From assembly GCA_018389105.1 (NCBI GenBank), contig JACATO010000119.1, positions 1,950,001-2,014,000 of the forward strand: DNA of 64,000 nucleotides. The letters are read 5' to 3'. Below are positions 12,901 to 24,420 of the stretch, piece after piece. The position numbers and the translations under genes are program-made. A model generated the notes under the pieces. That model ran no database searches, was not told where the DNA came from, and was given only the letters and a program-made list of their open reading frames with translations. Within the stretch, counting starts at the first letter, position 1, and every line of letters begins with the position of its first letter. This DNA is from Nautilus pompilius (lineage: Eukaryota > Mollusca > Cephalopoda > Nautilida > Nautilidae).

Positions 12901-13586
12901 ATAAATTCATGTTTCAAATATAACCCCAGATTTTAAAGTCTTTCTGATCAGATCAGTGTTTCTTTGAAATGAAGTTAGCCAGTTAGTCACGAGCCATTCA
13001 AGTCCAGTTAGAAGAATTCCCTCAAATTTACATGAATTTTACCACAGTTAAACTTTGCATTGGACTTATTTCCAAAGTCCAACATGAATATTTTGCTACA
13101 GAGTTCAGTATTATAGAGTAGTATATTGCCACCCTCTTCACCAAGGCCCAAGTCTAGGTGGTGTGATTCATAATCCAGATACCTCCAGGTGTAAGTAGCC
13201 TTTTTGTACACATTTGTATAAAAGCTACTTTTTTTTTCCCCACTAGGACATCCAGGAAGGAAATCCTGTCTTCCTTTTCCAGTTCCATATTAAACTGTAT
13301 AATGGGCCCTTAGTCTGTTCAAGTTGTTTGAGAAGAATGCTCTGGGGGGGGGGTCCTCTTGATGTTTCAGGAAGACAAATGTCAACCACTCTTCCACATC
13401 ATAGGGTTTTTCCAGATTTCCAAGACCATCTCTTCAAAATATTCTGTGTAGATGATGGCAATCACCAGTGATGGTGGTAAACTAGTGACAATATCTTATT
13501 GTTAGCTGTGGGTCTTCTCCACTTAGAAATAGGTGGTAGATACACAGAAAGTGACTTTTTCCATCATGGCATTGGGTGTTAAGATA
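9985..13586. other. TBC1D10-like intron, left part
   Basis: Part of a 5.3 kb intron between two TBC1D10 exons. It is AT-rich, with short A/T runs and a G10 run at 13344-13353 just before the mariner insertion. No coding segment was recognised. Confidence 0.65.
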
Positions 13587-14530
13587 CAAGGTGTAGTCAA
13601 AAAGTATCCGACCTTTGGCCAAAAAAACAATATTAAAAAACTCACCATTTTGATTTAGTCTCCTTCAAAGTATTTGCCTTGGGAGTCTACACACTTCTGC
13701 CAGCGTTCCTGCCACTGCTGGTAACATTTCTGGAAATCACTTTTTGGGATGCTGTAGAGCTGTACCATCGAATTTTGCTTAATGTCCTCTGTTGACTCAA
13801 ATCTTCTCCCTTTGTGTGTTTTTTTTTAGCTTTGGGAATAGCCAAAAATCATACAGAGCCAAGTCTGGGGAGTAGGAAGATTGACGAACAACTGGTGTGT
13901 TATGCTTGGCGAGGAATGCTTGGACGACATGGGCGGAATGAGCGGGTGTGTTGCAACTCTGGTACGGATTTGGCCGACACCCTCCTCATGCACAAATCTT
14001 CTGTTATAATTGACTGAACTGACCCATGGCTGATTCCAACTTTGGCAACAATCTCCTCAATAGTCACACAACGGTCTTCATAGACTATTCCTCAAACCTT
14101 TGCAATCATTTCGTTGTTTCTGCTAGTCAATGTTCTGCCACAATGTGGCTCACTGTCCACTGAGGTGTGGCCATCTTTGAACCGGTTGTACCACTCCTTT
14201 ATCTGTGTTTTTCCCATAGCATCATCTCCAAAGGCCTTCTGAATCTTCTCGATAGTCTGGGCTTGCGTATCACCAAGTTTTTGGCAGAATTTGATACAGT
14301 ATCTTTGCTCAATGCACTGTCATCTTGACTCAAAAAGAAAAATCGCACAGCACACTCTTCATGTCTGTACTCAACGTGTCACTGCGGGCGACTGGCGCAA
14401 CCTACAGACACGAAAATTTTTGTGCATGTTCAGGAAGGACGCGGCCACCTAATACCCATGCGGATTTTGCTCATGCATTATTATTTTGTTCAAACAAATT
14501 CAAGGCCGGATACTTTTTGACTACACCTCG
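13587..14530 (-). mobile_element. Internally deleted mariner element with matching TIRs
   Basis: A complete insertion bounded by TA dinucleotides (13585-13586 and 14531-14532). Its ends are inverted copies of C[A/G]AGGTGTAGTCAAAAAGTA, matching over about 28 bases with two differences. At 944 bp it is shorter than a typical mariner of about 1.3 kb. The minus strand encodes mariner transposase pieces. Near 14100-14330 is the helix-turn-helix linker region, with an AFGDDAMGKTQIKEWYNRFK-like stretch. Later comes HVVQAFLAKHNTPVVRQSSY followed by SPDLALYDFWLFPKLK (third catalytic aspartate region), and then a C-terminal WQERWQKCVDSQGKYFEGD. The segment carrying the first catalytic aspartate is missing, which indicates an internal deletion, and the frame is also broken. 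It could only have been moved by transposase made elsewhere. Confidence 0.92.
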
Positions 14531-14532
14531 TA

Positions 14533-15311
14533 GATCTACTTTCCAGAGTCCCATCCTCTTCCAGCTCCTGCCACACAACTTGTGATTGATCTGATTGGCA
14601 CCACTCCTCCTCTGTGTACCTTAAACAGGCCATGCATGCAAAGTGGCTTGTTGTAATCATTAGCCAAACAATGGTACTCATTGTTAAAGGTTTCTTTATA
14701 CATCTTAACAAGAAGATGGTTATATGAAAATTAAATCAGACAAGAGTTTAGAAAGACAACTGCAAAGCGAAGGATCTTAACATAACGAGGTCTAGCAATT
14801 CAAAACAAACTAATGGTAGTAGATTTGGCAAATATAAAATATATTAACATGAAATTAGCATTTGCCCTAATGTTATACTTTTTGGCCCTTAGATCATGCT
14901 ATTGATCTTCTAAATTTATTATGAGAATGCATTTTGCTACAGAGAGAAAGGGAGAGTAGATTAGAATGTACAAATACTATCTATGAAAAATTATAAAAAG
15001 AAGTGCCAACATAACTACTTAAAAACAAACTTGAAAGGAAAAAAAGTGTTTTTGTATATTTTTAAAATATCACTACATATGAACATCTTGTTTGGTTTCA
15101 GACTATCTTGATTATCTATGTTTGTGTTTTGCTTCTTTTTTCCTGTGAGGCTTCTTCAAGATGACTTCAGAGATTGTGCGTGTGCATGAGTGTTGTGTGT
15201 GAGAAAGAGAGAGGTTGGTAAATAAAAACCAAGATTATTTTCGACAACAGCTTACTTAAGCAACATGGTCATCATACCAGATCTTTAGACTTAATGAGTC
15301 TATATATTCAC
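14533..15311. other. TBC1D10-like intron, right part
   Basis: AT-rich DNA between the mariner and the next upstream exon. Nothing was recognised in it. Confidence 0.6.
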
Positions 15312-15411
15312 CTTCTTAAACCTCTTGCTCATCCATTTCTCCCAGTTTTCAAACATGTCCAACCATTTGATCTCCCTTTTTCTCACCACATTTATGTCCA
15401 CCTTGGAAACA
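15312..15411 (-). CDS. TBC1D10: TBC1D10-like Rab GAP, pre-TBC exon
   Basis: One split-codon base plus 33 codons, reading VSKVDINVVRKREIKWLDMF then ENWEKWMSKRFKK. The family signature RExKWLxMxxNWxKWMxKxxKK lies just before the TBC domain in TBC1D10 proteins. The acceptor is TTCTCTAG and the donor is AAG|GTGAAT. This is the most upstream exon that I can recognise. The preceding exon should encode the conserved DxxGF segment, but I did not find it among the transposon-rich DNA to the right. Its intron may therefore run for much of the window. Confidence 0.93.
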
Positions 15412-18394
15412 CTAGAGAAAGAGAAGGAAAAAAATATTTAAGATCCTGTTGTCCATTCCATTGAAATTCTTCACTAGTTCCAAAGATAAGAGTCATTCTT
15501 CAGGTTCCACGCACACCTGGACAGAGATTTTAGAAGTTTTCTATTTTTGCAGAGTGATTTCCCCTTTAAGTAAATGAATGGATACTAAAAGGAAAAAAAA
15601 GAAGAAAGGGATGGGGGACAACACACAGATATACCAAAGATTTTATTGTTCAAAATTGAATTAAGTCAACAGGTATGTTTCTACATATATGACAGAGATC
15701 AAACATTCAGTAATTAAAATTATTTAGTGATAAATACAAAATGAGTTTCAATTTTTAAAAAAATTAAAACAAAAACAAAGAGAGAGATGATCTGGATAAG
15801 ACTTGGTGAAGATTAAGTAAAACCAATTTATAGAAGAAAGTAGTATCACCTTATTTGTGTAGAAATGAATGCATTTAAAAATTGGACAAATTGAACCATT
15901 CTTTCTTTTTTTTTTCATCTTTTTATGACTTAAAATTCTTTAATTTCCTACCTATACAAAATTTTCATGTCGCTAGTTCAATTGGATAGCTGAATCATGG
16001 TGATAGCAACAGCATTATAAAAAAAACAAAAAAATCTAATCTTTGGCCAATTCATCAACGGAATTATACACTGAAACTTCTGATCAACAGAATAGGTCTA
16101 TAGAAGTATTTAAGCACATATCTGGAGAGAGAGAGAGAGAGAAAAGAAATTGTAGAAAGTGTTAAAGATCTATGTGTATTAGGGTCTTCCACCTCTGCTT
16201 TTTGTCCAATTTTCCAAGGACGACACCTGCACCCAGCTAGTTGTGAATACATTATTAAATCATGCAATGGCAAATTGCACAGACATGTTTACCTCTCACA
16301 AAGAATGGCGGCAAAGTTCATTTTTACAGGTGCCATGAAAATTGGTTTTAAAAGCACAAGTTTGCATAGAACTTTAGCTTTTAAAATAAAGTTAAAAAGA
16401 AAGCGTTAAAGAAATAAATGCAGGAGTTATAACGGAAAGATTAAAGGGCTGATTACTGGTGTCATGATAAACCACTTGAAACAAACAGATAGTTCCAACA
16501 CCTCTGGTCTAGATTTTAACGCATATAAATCTGGGCGCCACATTGTTCGTTATGACCGCTGCATTCCATGCTCTAATACTAAGCCTTAGGAAAAAATTAA
16601 GGCAGATAAGTTTTGTTACTTACAACAGAATCATTGTATCAAAATAAATAAACTGACTATATGCACAGCGAACCTCACCTAACCAAAATTTCGGGGACTG
16701 AAATTAAAATTAAATTTTCGTCAACTGATCAGGAATAAAAAAAAAAATCTTTCGAGTAATAGAACTAGTTTACCAAAAATGTCACTTGACTGATCTGATT
16801 CCCAAAATATCTTACCTAATAGGAAAGTTTTTAACAACTTGTGAAGTTTTTACGTGTTTCGGGCTGTGTAAAAGTGATGCAACTGTTGGTAGATAGATGC
16901 CATAACATCAATGGCTGATGTTGAGCACTTGAATACAAAAAGCAGATCAACATATTATAATTCAATATTTTGTGTTAAAAATAATGTAGAAAATTCAGAC
17001 ATTTTATTTTGAGCATAAACAATAAATATAGGTTATACAATTGAGATTTCATGTAGTAGTGAGATATATCTATTAATATATCATGTTTAACAGTTTTCAT
17101 GTTTTGTTTCTGAAAATCTTAAATTTGAAATTAGTTATCTGATTTATTTATTAATTATCCATCTCATTCCATAAATTCAAAAAAAAAAATACTTTAGGAA
17201 AAAGTACTTAACCATCTAATAAAATCCTATTTCCTATTAACTGAAAATAACCATTGATTTAAAGGGGTGCATACCAATTATTTAGATTATAGAAAGTTCA
17301 CTTTGTGTGTGTGTTTTTATTTATCTTCCAGTATTCCACAAACTGCTCCGTCAGAAATACTCGTCTTAACATCCAACCTACTGCGCTTTTTCTGCAGTTT
17401 TATGGCTTGTAAACCTGTGTATGGCATTTTAGTAGTAAAATATTTAAAAAAATATTGTTCTTTTTAATTTAAATTTTGTACAGTTCTGTTAATCACCCGA
17501 AAACTATAATAAACTATGCACCTTTAATTACTCACAGCCATAATGGAGAACTACTTTTGTAGACTTATATCTGGAGATTATGCCTATATGTTATAAATAC
17601 ATCAGAATTTAGTTAACCTCAAAGAAAGAAGCCATGTTTAGCTTGGCTATTACCAAGTGTGCACCAATTCTGACTCTAATTAAAGACTGTCTAGATTAGT
17701 ATGATCCTTTTCTCTTTTTATGCACTTGAATTGTAATATCAATAGCTGTAGTTAGTACTGTTGTGACTGTTAATAGACTTACTTTGAGAAAAATTCTTAC
17801 CTAGAACCATGGCCAAAAGTTTTGCATTGCCATAAAAATAACAATACAAAACTATCTTCAAATGATGCTTACATAGCTTGACACATACTTATGACCATTT
17901 CCACAGGCATCAATCTATTCTTCTTATTTGGGTTGCAAGGTGCATTTTCTAACCAACTTTTATACCCAATGATATATTTACCTTTCGTAATGATAACAAA
18001 TAGGTATATTTATATGCAAAAAAAAAATAAATAACATTAACAAGTGTCATGGTTTTAAACAAATAGAATTATTGTGTGTATTTTTGTAAAATTTAATTCA
18101 GTACTCAGAGTAATCAGAAAAATGCATTTCTTTGCAATTCAGTTTTTTTTTTTTATTTTAAGATCTGTATCAGTTCAGTAAGGTTTAATGCATCAACTTC
18201 TTCTTTGTACACATTTAGTAAAGGTAAATGGTTAACTCTGGCTTGAGTCATGATGCAGTGTAGGCAGTTTTCCACACAACACAACACAGATGTGAGTCTC
18301 ATATGTTGCTGTTGAAGCTGATAAAGTGAACAACCAAAATACTTCTAGAACCATCATTTTCAGCAGATTACTTCTATTTTTGTCAAGATTGATC
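15412..18394. other. Non-coding stretch, probable upstream intron
   Basis: AT-rich with a (GA)n run at about 16124-16143. No coding exon, RNA gene or recognisable mobile element was seen. Confidence 0.5.
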
Positions 18395-19433
18395 TCATGT
18401 TCTCATTTCCACTACAATCAGTATCCTTTGCAAATATGCAATTAGGTGGTGAATGTCAATGTAGTCACCATAATGTTCCATTGTACTGGTGACATCAGCT
18501 TCACAGATATCATTGTCATCCCAAGCAGCCTGTAAGATTTCTAATGCTTGCAGACAAATATTTTTGTTGTCAATTCTTCCAATCAAACAAGAGACTATAT
18601 TATTGATAATTTTGAAAAAACAGTGAGTGATAGTATTTCTTGGGCCTATCATATTGGTCTCCATCACTGATACCAACCTGATACCTTTAAGGAAACTTCC
18701 TTCATTGAGGAATTCTTGGCTCAATGGCATCATAATCTCTTTCAAGACTTATTGCTGAATCCCAAACACTGTCAAAAGATATCTTTGATCTAATTTTTTT
18801 TGAGGACTAGCTTTTATGAATTGACACTTTCATTCCTTCTCCAGCAGAAATAGTAGAGTTTTGAAATGGTTTGTTGAAGATATGTCAGCTCCAAAATTCT
18901 GGTATTAATAACCAGCAGAATGCAGAATTCAAAGTCACTGAACTGCTTGATGTAAACATTTTCTGACAATTTTACTTTATATTTTCAGTTGATTCAGTTT
19001 CAACTTCAGTTAAGGAAACAGGTGACATAGTTATTTGTTTCTGAATACCAACCAATAAATTGAATGATAATTTAAATCTATTGAGCACAGTAGCGTTATA
19101 TGAACTTGAGAGCAGTTTCTAATTTTAAATTTCTGGTAAATTCCATGTTGTCTCCTTATTCAGCCAGCACATTAAATTGTAATAATCATGAGTACAAAGC
19201 TTGAGTAATTGTCTGAAATTTGAATTGGAATCTTCTCTAACCCAAATGGGTATTCTTTGTCTTACAGATATTAGTACTGTTGCAATTACAAGATAAGCAG
19301 GTAGGTTAACCCTCTTACCTCTTACAAATAGTAGAGTACAGTACTTACCAGCTATCCTTGAGGCTATTAATCTCTGAGATGCTAGTGTTAAGCAGTAATG
19401 AGAAGACAGTTGAGATGCATTGTTGAATGTCAA
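18395..19433 (-). pseudogene. Unidentified decayed coding-like segment
   Basis: Two long open stretches lie on the minus strand: 19433-19125 (about 100 residues, with LPAYLVIATVLISVRQRIPI) and 18745-18395 (about 115 residues, with LIGRIDNKNICLQALEILQA and STMEHYGDYIDIHHLIAYLQ). The sequence between them is coding-like but broken by several stops and frameshifts. The second part is rich in hydrophobic repeats that look helical, perhaps HEAT-like, but I cannot assign a family. No intron-like breaks are obvious, which would fit a retrocopy or a transposon-borne gene that has decayed. Chance open frames remain possible because the region is AT-rich, but the amphipathic pattern makes this less likely. 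Confidence 0.35.
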
Positions 19434-20999
19434 GGAGAAGAGTGAGCTAATTTGGTATGCCTTGACACAGAGGGATCTCTTTAGTAGGCTGTTCAGATGT
19501 TACTAAGGCCTGGTAATCTCTAGTTTGGTTTTCATCCCTCAGACAGTCAGGGTTCGGACACTATGGAGCAAAGCTAAAACTGGTGCTGCCCTTTCAGGTG
19601 TGTCTGTTACTCTCCTTGTTATGACTCTTGCATCTCATTCTTTATACCAGTTTTATGTAATAGTCTGTTTAACACCTGCTTACAAGGGTTATTTGGACAA
19701 TGGCCACTTCCACCTCCATTCTTCCTGCCTGACCACCAAACCCTTCACTGTTGTGCAATTGTCCCCTGAGTGTATAGCATCAATAAGCATGAAGATACTG
19801 CATGTATATTATAAACAAACACAAAACATATAAAATTGTGTTAGCATCAAAAAGTGAGTCTGGTACTTATGATTCTAAAAGAAAAATAAAAATATTTAAA
19901 AATAGCATTCATTTTGAGAGTGCAAAAGATATATTCCCCTAAAAATATATTTGGAGATTTAAGAAAATCACCTGCTGCACTTTCAGGACCATTGACCACT
20001 TCTAATTGTCTGCTCCTGAATACTTCTAGAGTCACACTTGTCATCATGATGTAAAGCTCTTTCTGAAAATCATGTTTTTGCATGTCAGATTTCAAATTGA
20101 CTCTTTTTTTCATTGTATGTGTGGAAAAACTACTGAGCAGCAAACACTTCAGTATGTTAACGAAACACAGTTATGGAAACTTGGTAGGTTTAATTCAACT
20201 TTTTTCAAGCAAAATTAGACAAATCTAAGATGATGCAAAACTTCTGGTTGCCATGGCTACACTACTTGTGGCCAGTTCTTTAAATCAACAACATCAACAT
20301 AAAGTTTAAACTGGACAGAAACATTGGCAATTACAGAAAATAAAATAAGAACTGAGGATAAAGCTCTATTGCATCTATGCAATCCTGCTTCTGTTTTGTA
20401 TGGTTTCCTAGTACTAAATAACAGTTCATTTTTAATGTCAATTTCTGGCATTTTTTCTATCAAATGTTTATGTGGAACCATATCAAGAGCCTTTTTAGAT
20501 CTTCTTTATCATGCAACACCCTTTACAAACTCAAAAAAAAACACATTTTGATGGCTGTCTTACATTAAATTATTTACAAAACAGTCTCTCAACCAGGTCT
20601 CCTCCTCCAACTGATTTACAGCTGATGTTAAGCCAATCAGAATTTAAAAAAAAAAACACTTTTAAAGGTTCTTTCTTTATAATTTTCCAAAAAAACAGAA
20701 GTTTGTTCTAACTTTTAATTATTGAAATACCATGAAAATAAATTCATGAATGTTATTTATGCATCAACTAAGATTCAAGTTAAATGTTGATTTTATAATA
20801 CTATGGCAAAAGGACCATGGAATTTGGAACATCACTTTAGTTTATAATGGGTTTTGGTTATTCCAACTGATATGCAATACTTTCATCTAGGTCTCTCAAG
20901 TTGTATTGCTGTGAAACCTCTTCTCCTCTCTCTCTTCTGTCAGTCTGTGTAGTTTACTGGTGATGTACCATTATGGCCATGCTATTTCAGCTGGCTGGT
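19434..20999. other. Non-coding stretch
   Basis: The part at 19440-19830 is less AT-rich than its surroundings and could be an unrecognised repeat. The rest has A/T runs and no recognisable gene. An upstream part of the LINE may begin near 20950. Confidence 0.4.
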
Positions 21000-22775
21000 T
21001 TTATTAAAATAGTGGTATGTGTTTGGTAAAGTTTTAAAGAATCTTATGGGTAATTTCTCTTTTATGCAACTTACACATTCCCAGGCTAAGATCTAATCCC
21101 AACGTATGGCTACTGTCATCTTGCTACCAAAGGGAGGCGATAGTGCTTACCTGGAAAACTGGAGGCCTCTGAGTCTCCCGAATAGCGATTATAAAATAAT
21201 AATTAAGGCATTAGCGAATAGGCTAGCAAAAGTAATGGATAAAATAGTAAGTGCGGATCAGACCTGTTCAGTTCAAGGGAGAAGTATAACTGATACTCTT
21301 CAACTGTTCAGAGAAATTACAAGTAGGCTAGACACAGAAAATTCCTAAGGGATCATGCTAGCCTTAGATCAAAAGAAAGCCTTTGATAGGGTAGAATGGA
21401 ATTTTCTTTTAAGAACACTTAAAGCCCTCGGTTTCGGGGAGTATTTTATAGACTTTGTTAGATTAATTTATAACAACATACAGAGATTCAACAAAACGGT
21501 CACACATCTTCATCTTTCCAACCCACCAAGGGCATCCAGAAAGGATGCCCCCTCAGCACCATGTTGTATGTTTTAACTGCTGAACCTTTGGCTGCCTATA
21601 TTCGCTCTAATAGCAATATTAGAGGAATAGGTGATGTCAAGATTCAGCAGTATGCAGACGATGCCACACTCCTCCTTAAGAATGAGGATAGTCTGCATGA
21701 AGCCCTAAGAGCCCTTGAGGTATATGAAAAAGCCTCGGGGGCAAAGATCAACCTTAGGAAAACAATAGCAGCATGGTTGGGGGGGGGGCTCTCGTAAGCC
21801 CTCCCCCCCCAACACCAAAACATCACTTTATTTAAAGATAAAATCAAGCTTTTAAGTATCTATTTTCCTACTAACAGTAGAACTAATACCGACAAAGCCA
21901 ATTGGGAAATAACAATTAGCAAGATCAAAGGCTTATTAACAGCATGGTCTTCGCTAAACCTCTCTTACTTTACTAAAACAGAACTTATACACACATATGC
22001 TGCTCCAAAAATATTCTATAAATCTAAAATTATAGGTATGCCAGTGTGGGCGCGCACTGCCATAGACGCTGAATTTGATCGGTTTATGTGGCAAGGGCGC
22101 AAACACCTGGCTAATAAGCAAATAATAAGACTCCCCCACAATAAAGGAGGGTTAAATCTTATAAACTTAGAGAGCAAAATTGGTGCTCAACAAATAATTA
22201 ATATCATAAATATCATAAGAACAAAAGAAGACAGACCAAGATGGCAACCCCTCTTTCTCAATAGATAAGCTAAGGCATTCAACACCCCCAGTGGTATGCA
22301 TGTCCTTACTAATAAACTCAAACTATATAGAGCACAAAAACATGTACTAACAGATTACCACAAACAGTACTCACTAAATGGAAAAAATCCAACATTGATT
22401 TACAACCAGACAATACAATAATCTTAGGAACACAACAACATGATTTAGAAAAATTATCTCAGCATGATGTCTACTTCTTCCTGGCGTCACGACCTATTAC
22501 GGAACCGAACTACAGGGAGAAGTGGCAAAGTACACTGAATACGGGTACACTTCCATGGGACAACATATGGAAAGCTTCTATTAATTGCCTCATGGATGGA
22601 TACACTGCTGATATCCATTGGAAAATACTCAGAAATGTTCTACCCATGCAGGAGAACAAAAACAAATGGAAATTAACTCACCAAAATGTCTAAATTGTCA
22701 AGGAAGGACGAAATGGTACTACATTGTATATTTTCATGTCCCTTCACACACATACCCCACACCCCCCAAAAAAAG
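21000..22775 (+). mobile_element. 5'-truncated Tx1/L1-like LINE, reverse transcriptase part
   Basis: A non-LTR retrotransposon fragment. In successive frames it shows ILLPKGGDSAYLENWRPLSL and IIIKALANRLAKVMD (RT fingers), ALDQKKAFDRVEWNFLLRTL (first catalytic region), a KGCPLSTMLYVLTAEPLAAY-like stretch, QQYADDATLLLKNEDSLHEA (the YADD active site, intact) and ASGAKINLRKT. Farther on, FDRFMWQGRKHLANKQIIRL and NKGGLNLINLE mark the thumb region. Near 22680 is a cysteine motif, CLNCQG, of the zf-RVT type. The style (YADD plus KAFDRVEW) fits the Tx1/L1 group. Frameshifts near 21348, 21540 and 21780-21810 break the frame. The endonuclease part is absent, so it is 5'-truncated, as is usual for such copies. 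It is interrupted after 22775 by a hAT element. Confidence 0.9.
21779..21810. repeat. G10...C8 hairpin inside the LINE
   Basis: Ten G (21779-21788) followed after 14 bases by eight C (21803-21810). The arms can fold into a stable stem-loop. It sits just after the WLG codons of the RT frame and coincides with loss of frame. Confidence 0.75.
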
Positions 22776-22783
22776 ATCTAACC
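22776..22783 (+). repeat. 8-bp target duplication, left copy (hAT)
   Basis: ATCTAACC directly before the hAT terminal CAGTGGTTTTCAAC, identical to 26695-26702. Eight-base duplications are the hallmark of hAT insertion. Confidence 0.92.
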
Positions 22784-23319
22784 CAGTGGTTTTCAACCTT
22801 CTTTGGGCCATGCCCCACCTAATCACCTCTAAAATCCTGATGCCCCCATGTGGTGATATATAATTCTTATCATTTAAAAAGTTAATTCCGTTTCAGCTGA
22901 AGAAGCTTAAAACACCAATACCTTGGTTTAAACAAGCTTCAAAAGAACATGGCATCCATGAAAAATGAAATAAACAAAAGACAGTTAAAGTTTTGAGCAA
23001 GAAATTACTGAAAAAATTGTAAGAAAAAAATATTAAGTGGTATTAGATTTTAATAATGATACATATGATAATAAGAGAGAATTCACAGGTAATAAAGAGA
23101 GAGAAAATTTCTATATTTATGAAAATATTTGTGGATTGTCTCATATAAAAACAGCAAATAAAAATTCAAAACATGTAATAGAAAACTGAAATGTACTATG
23201 AACACAAACTAATTTGAATGGAAGCTTATTTGATCATTTTAATTACTGTACAATAAAGTATAGGTTCCTATCAAATGCAAAATGCCATTTGAGCACACCT
23301 CAAGAAAAGCGGAATAAAG

Positions 23320-24378
23320 TTAGTGAGACTCTTGTGCTTCATGCCTGCTGCAAAGAGATTTTATATTAGGCACTAATTTAGTCAGCTTTAGTCTCAAATC
23401 TCCTCGTTTACTGATATCCAATGAATTTCTTTTCTTCAATAGCAAATCATTTACAACGCTAAAGCCACATTCAGCTAAATATGAAGATGGAAACGGTAAC
23501 AACAGTTTCCTTGCAAAGCTAGTTGAATTTGGGTATTTAGTTTCTGTCTCATCACAAAGCCATGCCATCGCTCCTTTTATGTTGAATAAAGTTTTAACTG
23601 ACTCATTTTTTATTTCCAAGAGTTCTTCTTGGTACTGCACTGAAACATCAGATAAATCCACAAGCACTGGCTGCATCACCCACGATGGAAAATTAATCTG
23701 TTTTAAATCAGAAAATCTTTCTTTAAAATCAGAGGCCAATATTTTCAGATGATCCACAATGACAAGCATGGCAACCTCAGTCGGCTCACATTTTTTTTAG
23801 CCAATGGAATTGGTCAAAATTTTTGTCAGAAATATTTTTTGGCATAACTTGATAAATGAAATAAAGCCAAATATCTTTGCCTTTGCATCAACAAGTGTTT
23901 TATTTGTTCCTTGAAGTTGTTTATTCAACACATTCAGTTTTTCGAAAATATCTGCTAAATAACTCAAAAACGCTTTTCCATCAACAGTTAGCAGGTGCTT
24001 CATTTCAGGCTTGTCACTTAGAAAGTCACTAAGTTCATCAAACAGTTCCATGAATCTTTTCAAACAATTCCCTTTCGAAAGCCACCGTACCTCAGTGTGA
24101 AGTAAAAGTCTCACATAGTCTGAATTGTTATCTTCACAAAATTTCTCGAAAAGACGCTCACATTTGGCATTAGTTTTGATAGCATTGATAGATTTTATAA
24201 CTGATTTCAGTACCTCATTAAGTACAGGAGAAATATTTTTCAACACTAAGTTCTCTCTATGAATAACACAGTGCACAAGAAGCATCTCCGGATTCTCATC
24301 TTTCAATTTTAAACAGTAATTTTTCTTGCCCATCATAACAGGAGCACCATCAGCTGCACAAGATGTTATGTTTTCCAT
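23320..24378 (-). pseudogene. hAT transposase, catalytic and C-terminal parts
   Basis: Continues the gene from 25184-25803. It opens with MENITSCAADGAPVMMGKKN, where CAADGAP carries the second catalytic aspartate region, then HCVIHRENLV and HTEVRWLSKGNCLKRFMELF, the typical hAT RW motif. A frameshift near 23780-23800 separates the last 149 residues. These contain FPSSYLAECGFSVVNDLLLK and RGDLRLKL, the hAT C-terminal dimerisation domain. The end is a normal TAA-class stop at about 23320. Apart from two frameshifts, one stop and the nested element, the protein is intact, which suggests a rather recent loss of function. Confidence 0.92.
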
Positions 24379-24420
24379 TGGTATATTATTGATATCTAAG
24401 TAGTATTTTAGTTTATTATA

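Noticed and set aside
13814..14585. Plus-strand open frames within the mariner at 13587-14530
   Set aside because: They are shadows of the minus-strand transposase, whose motifs match the mariner family.
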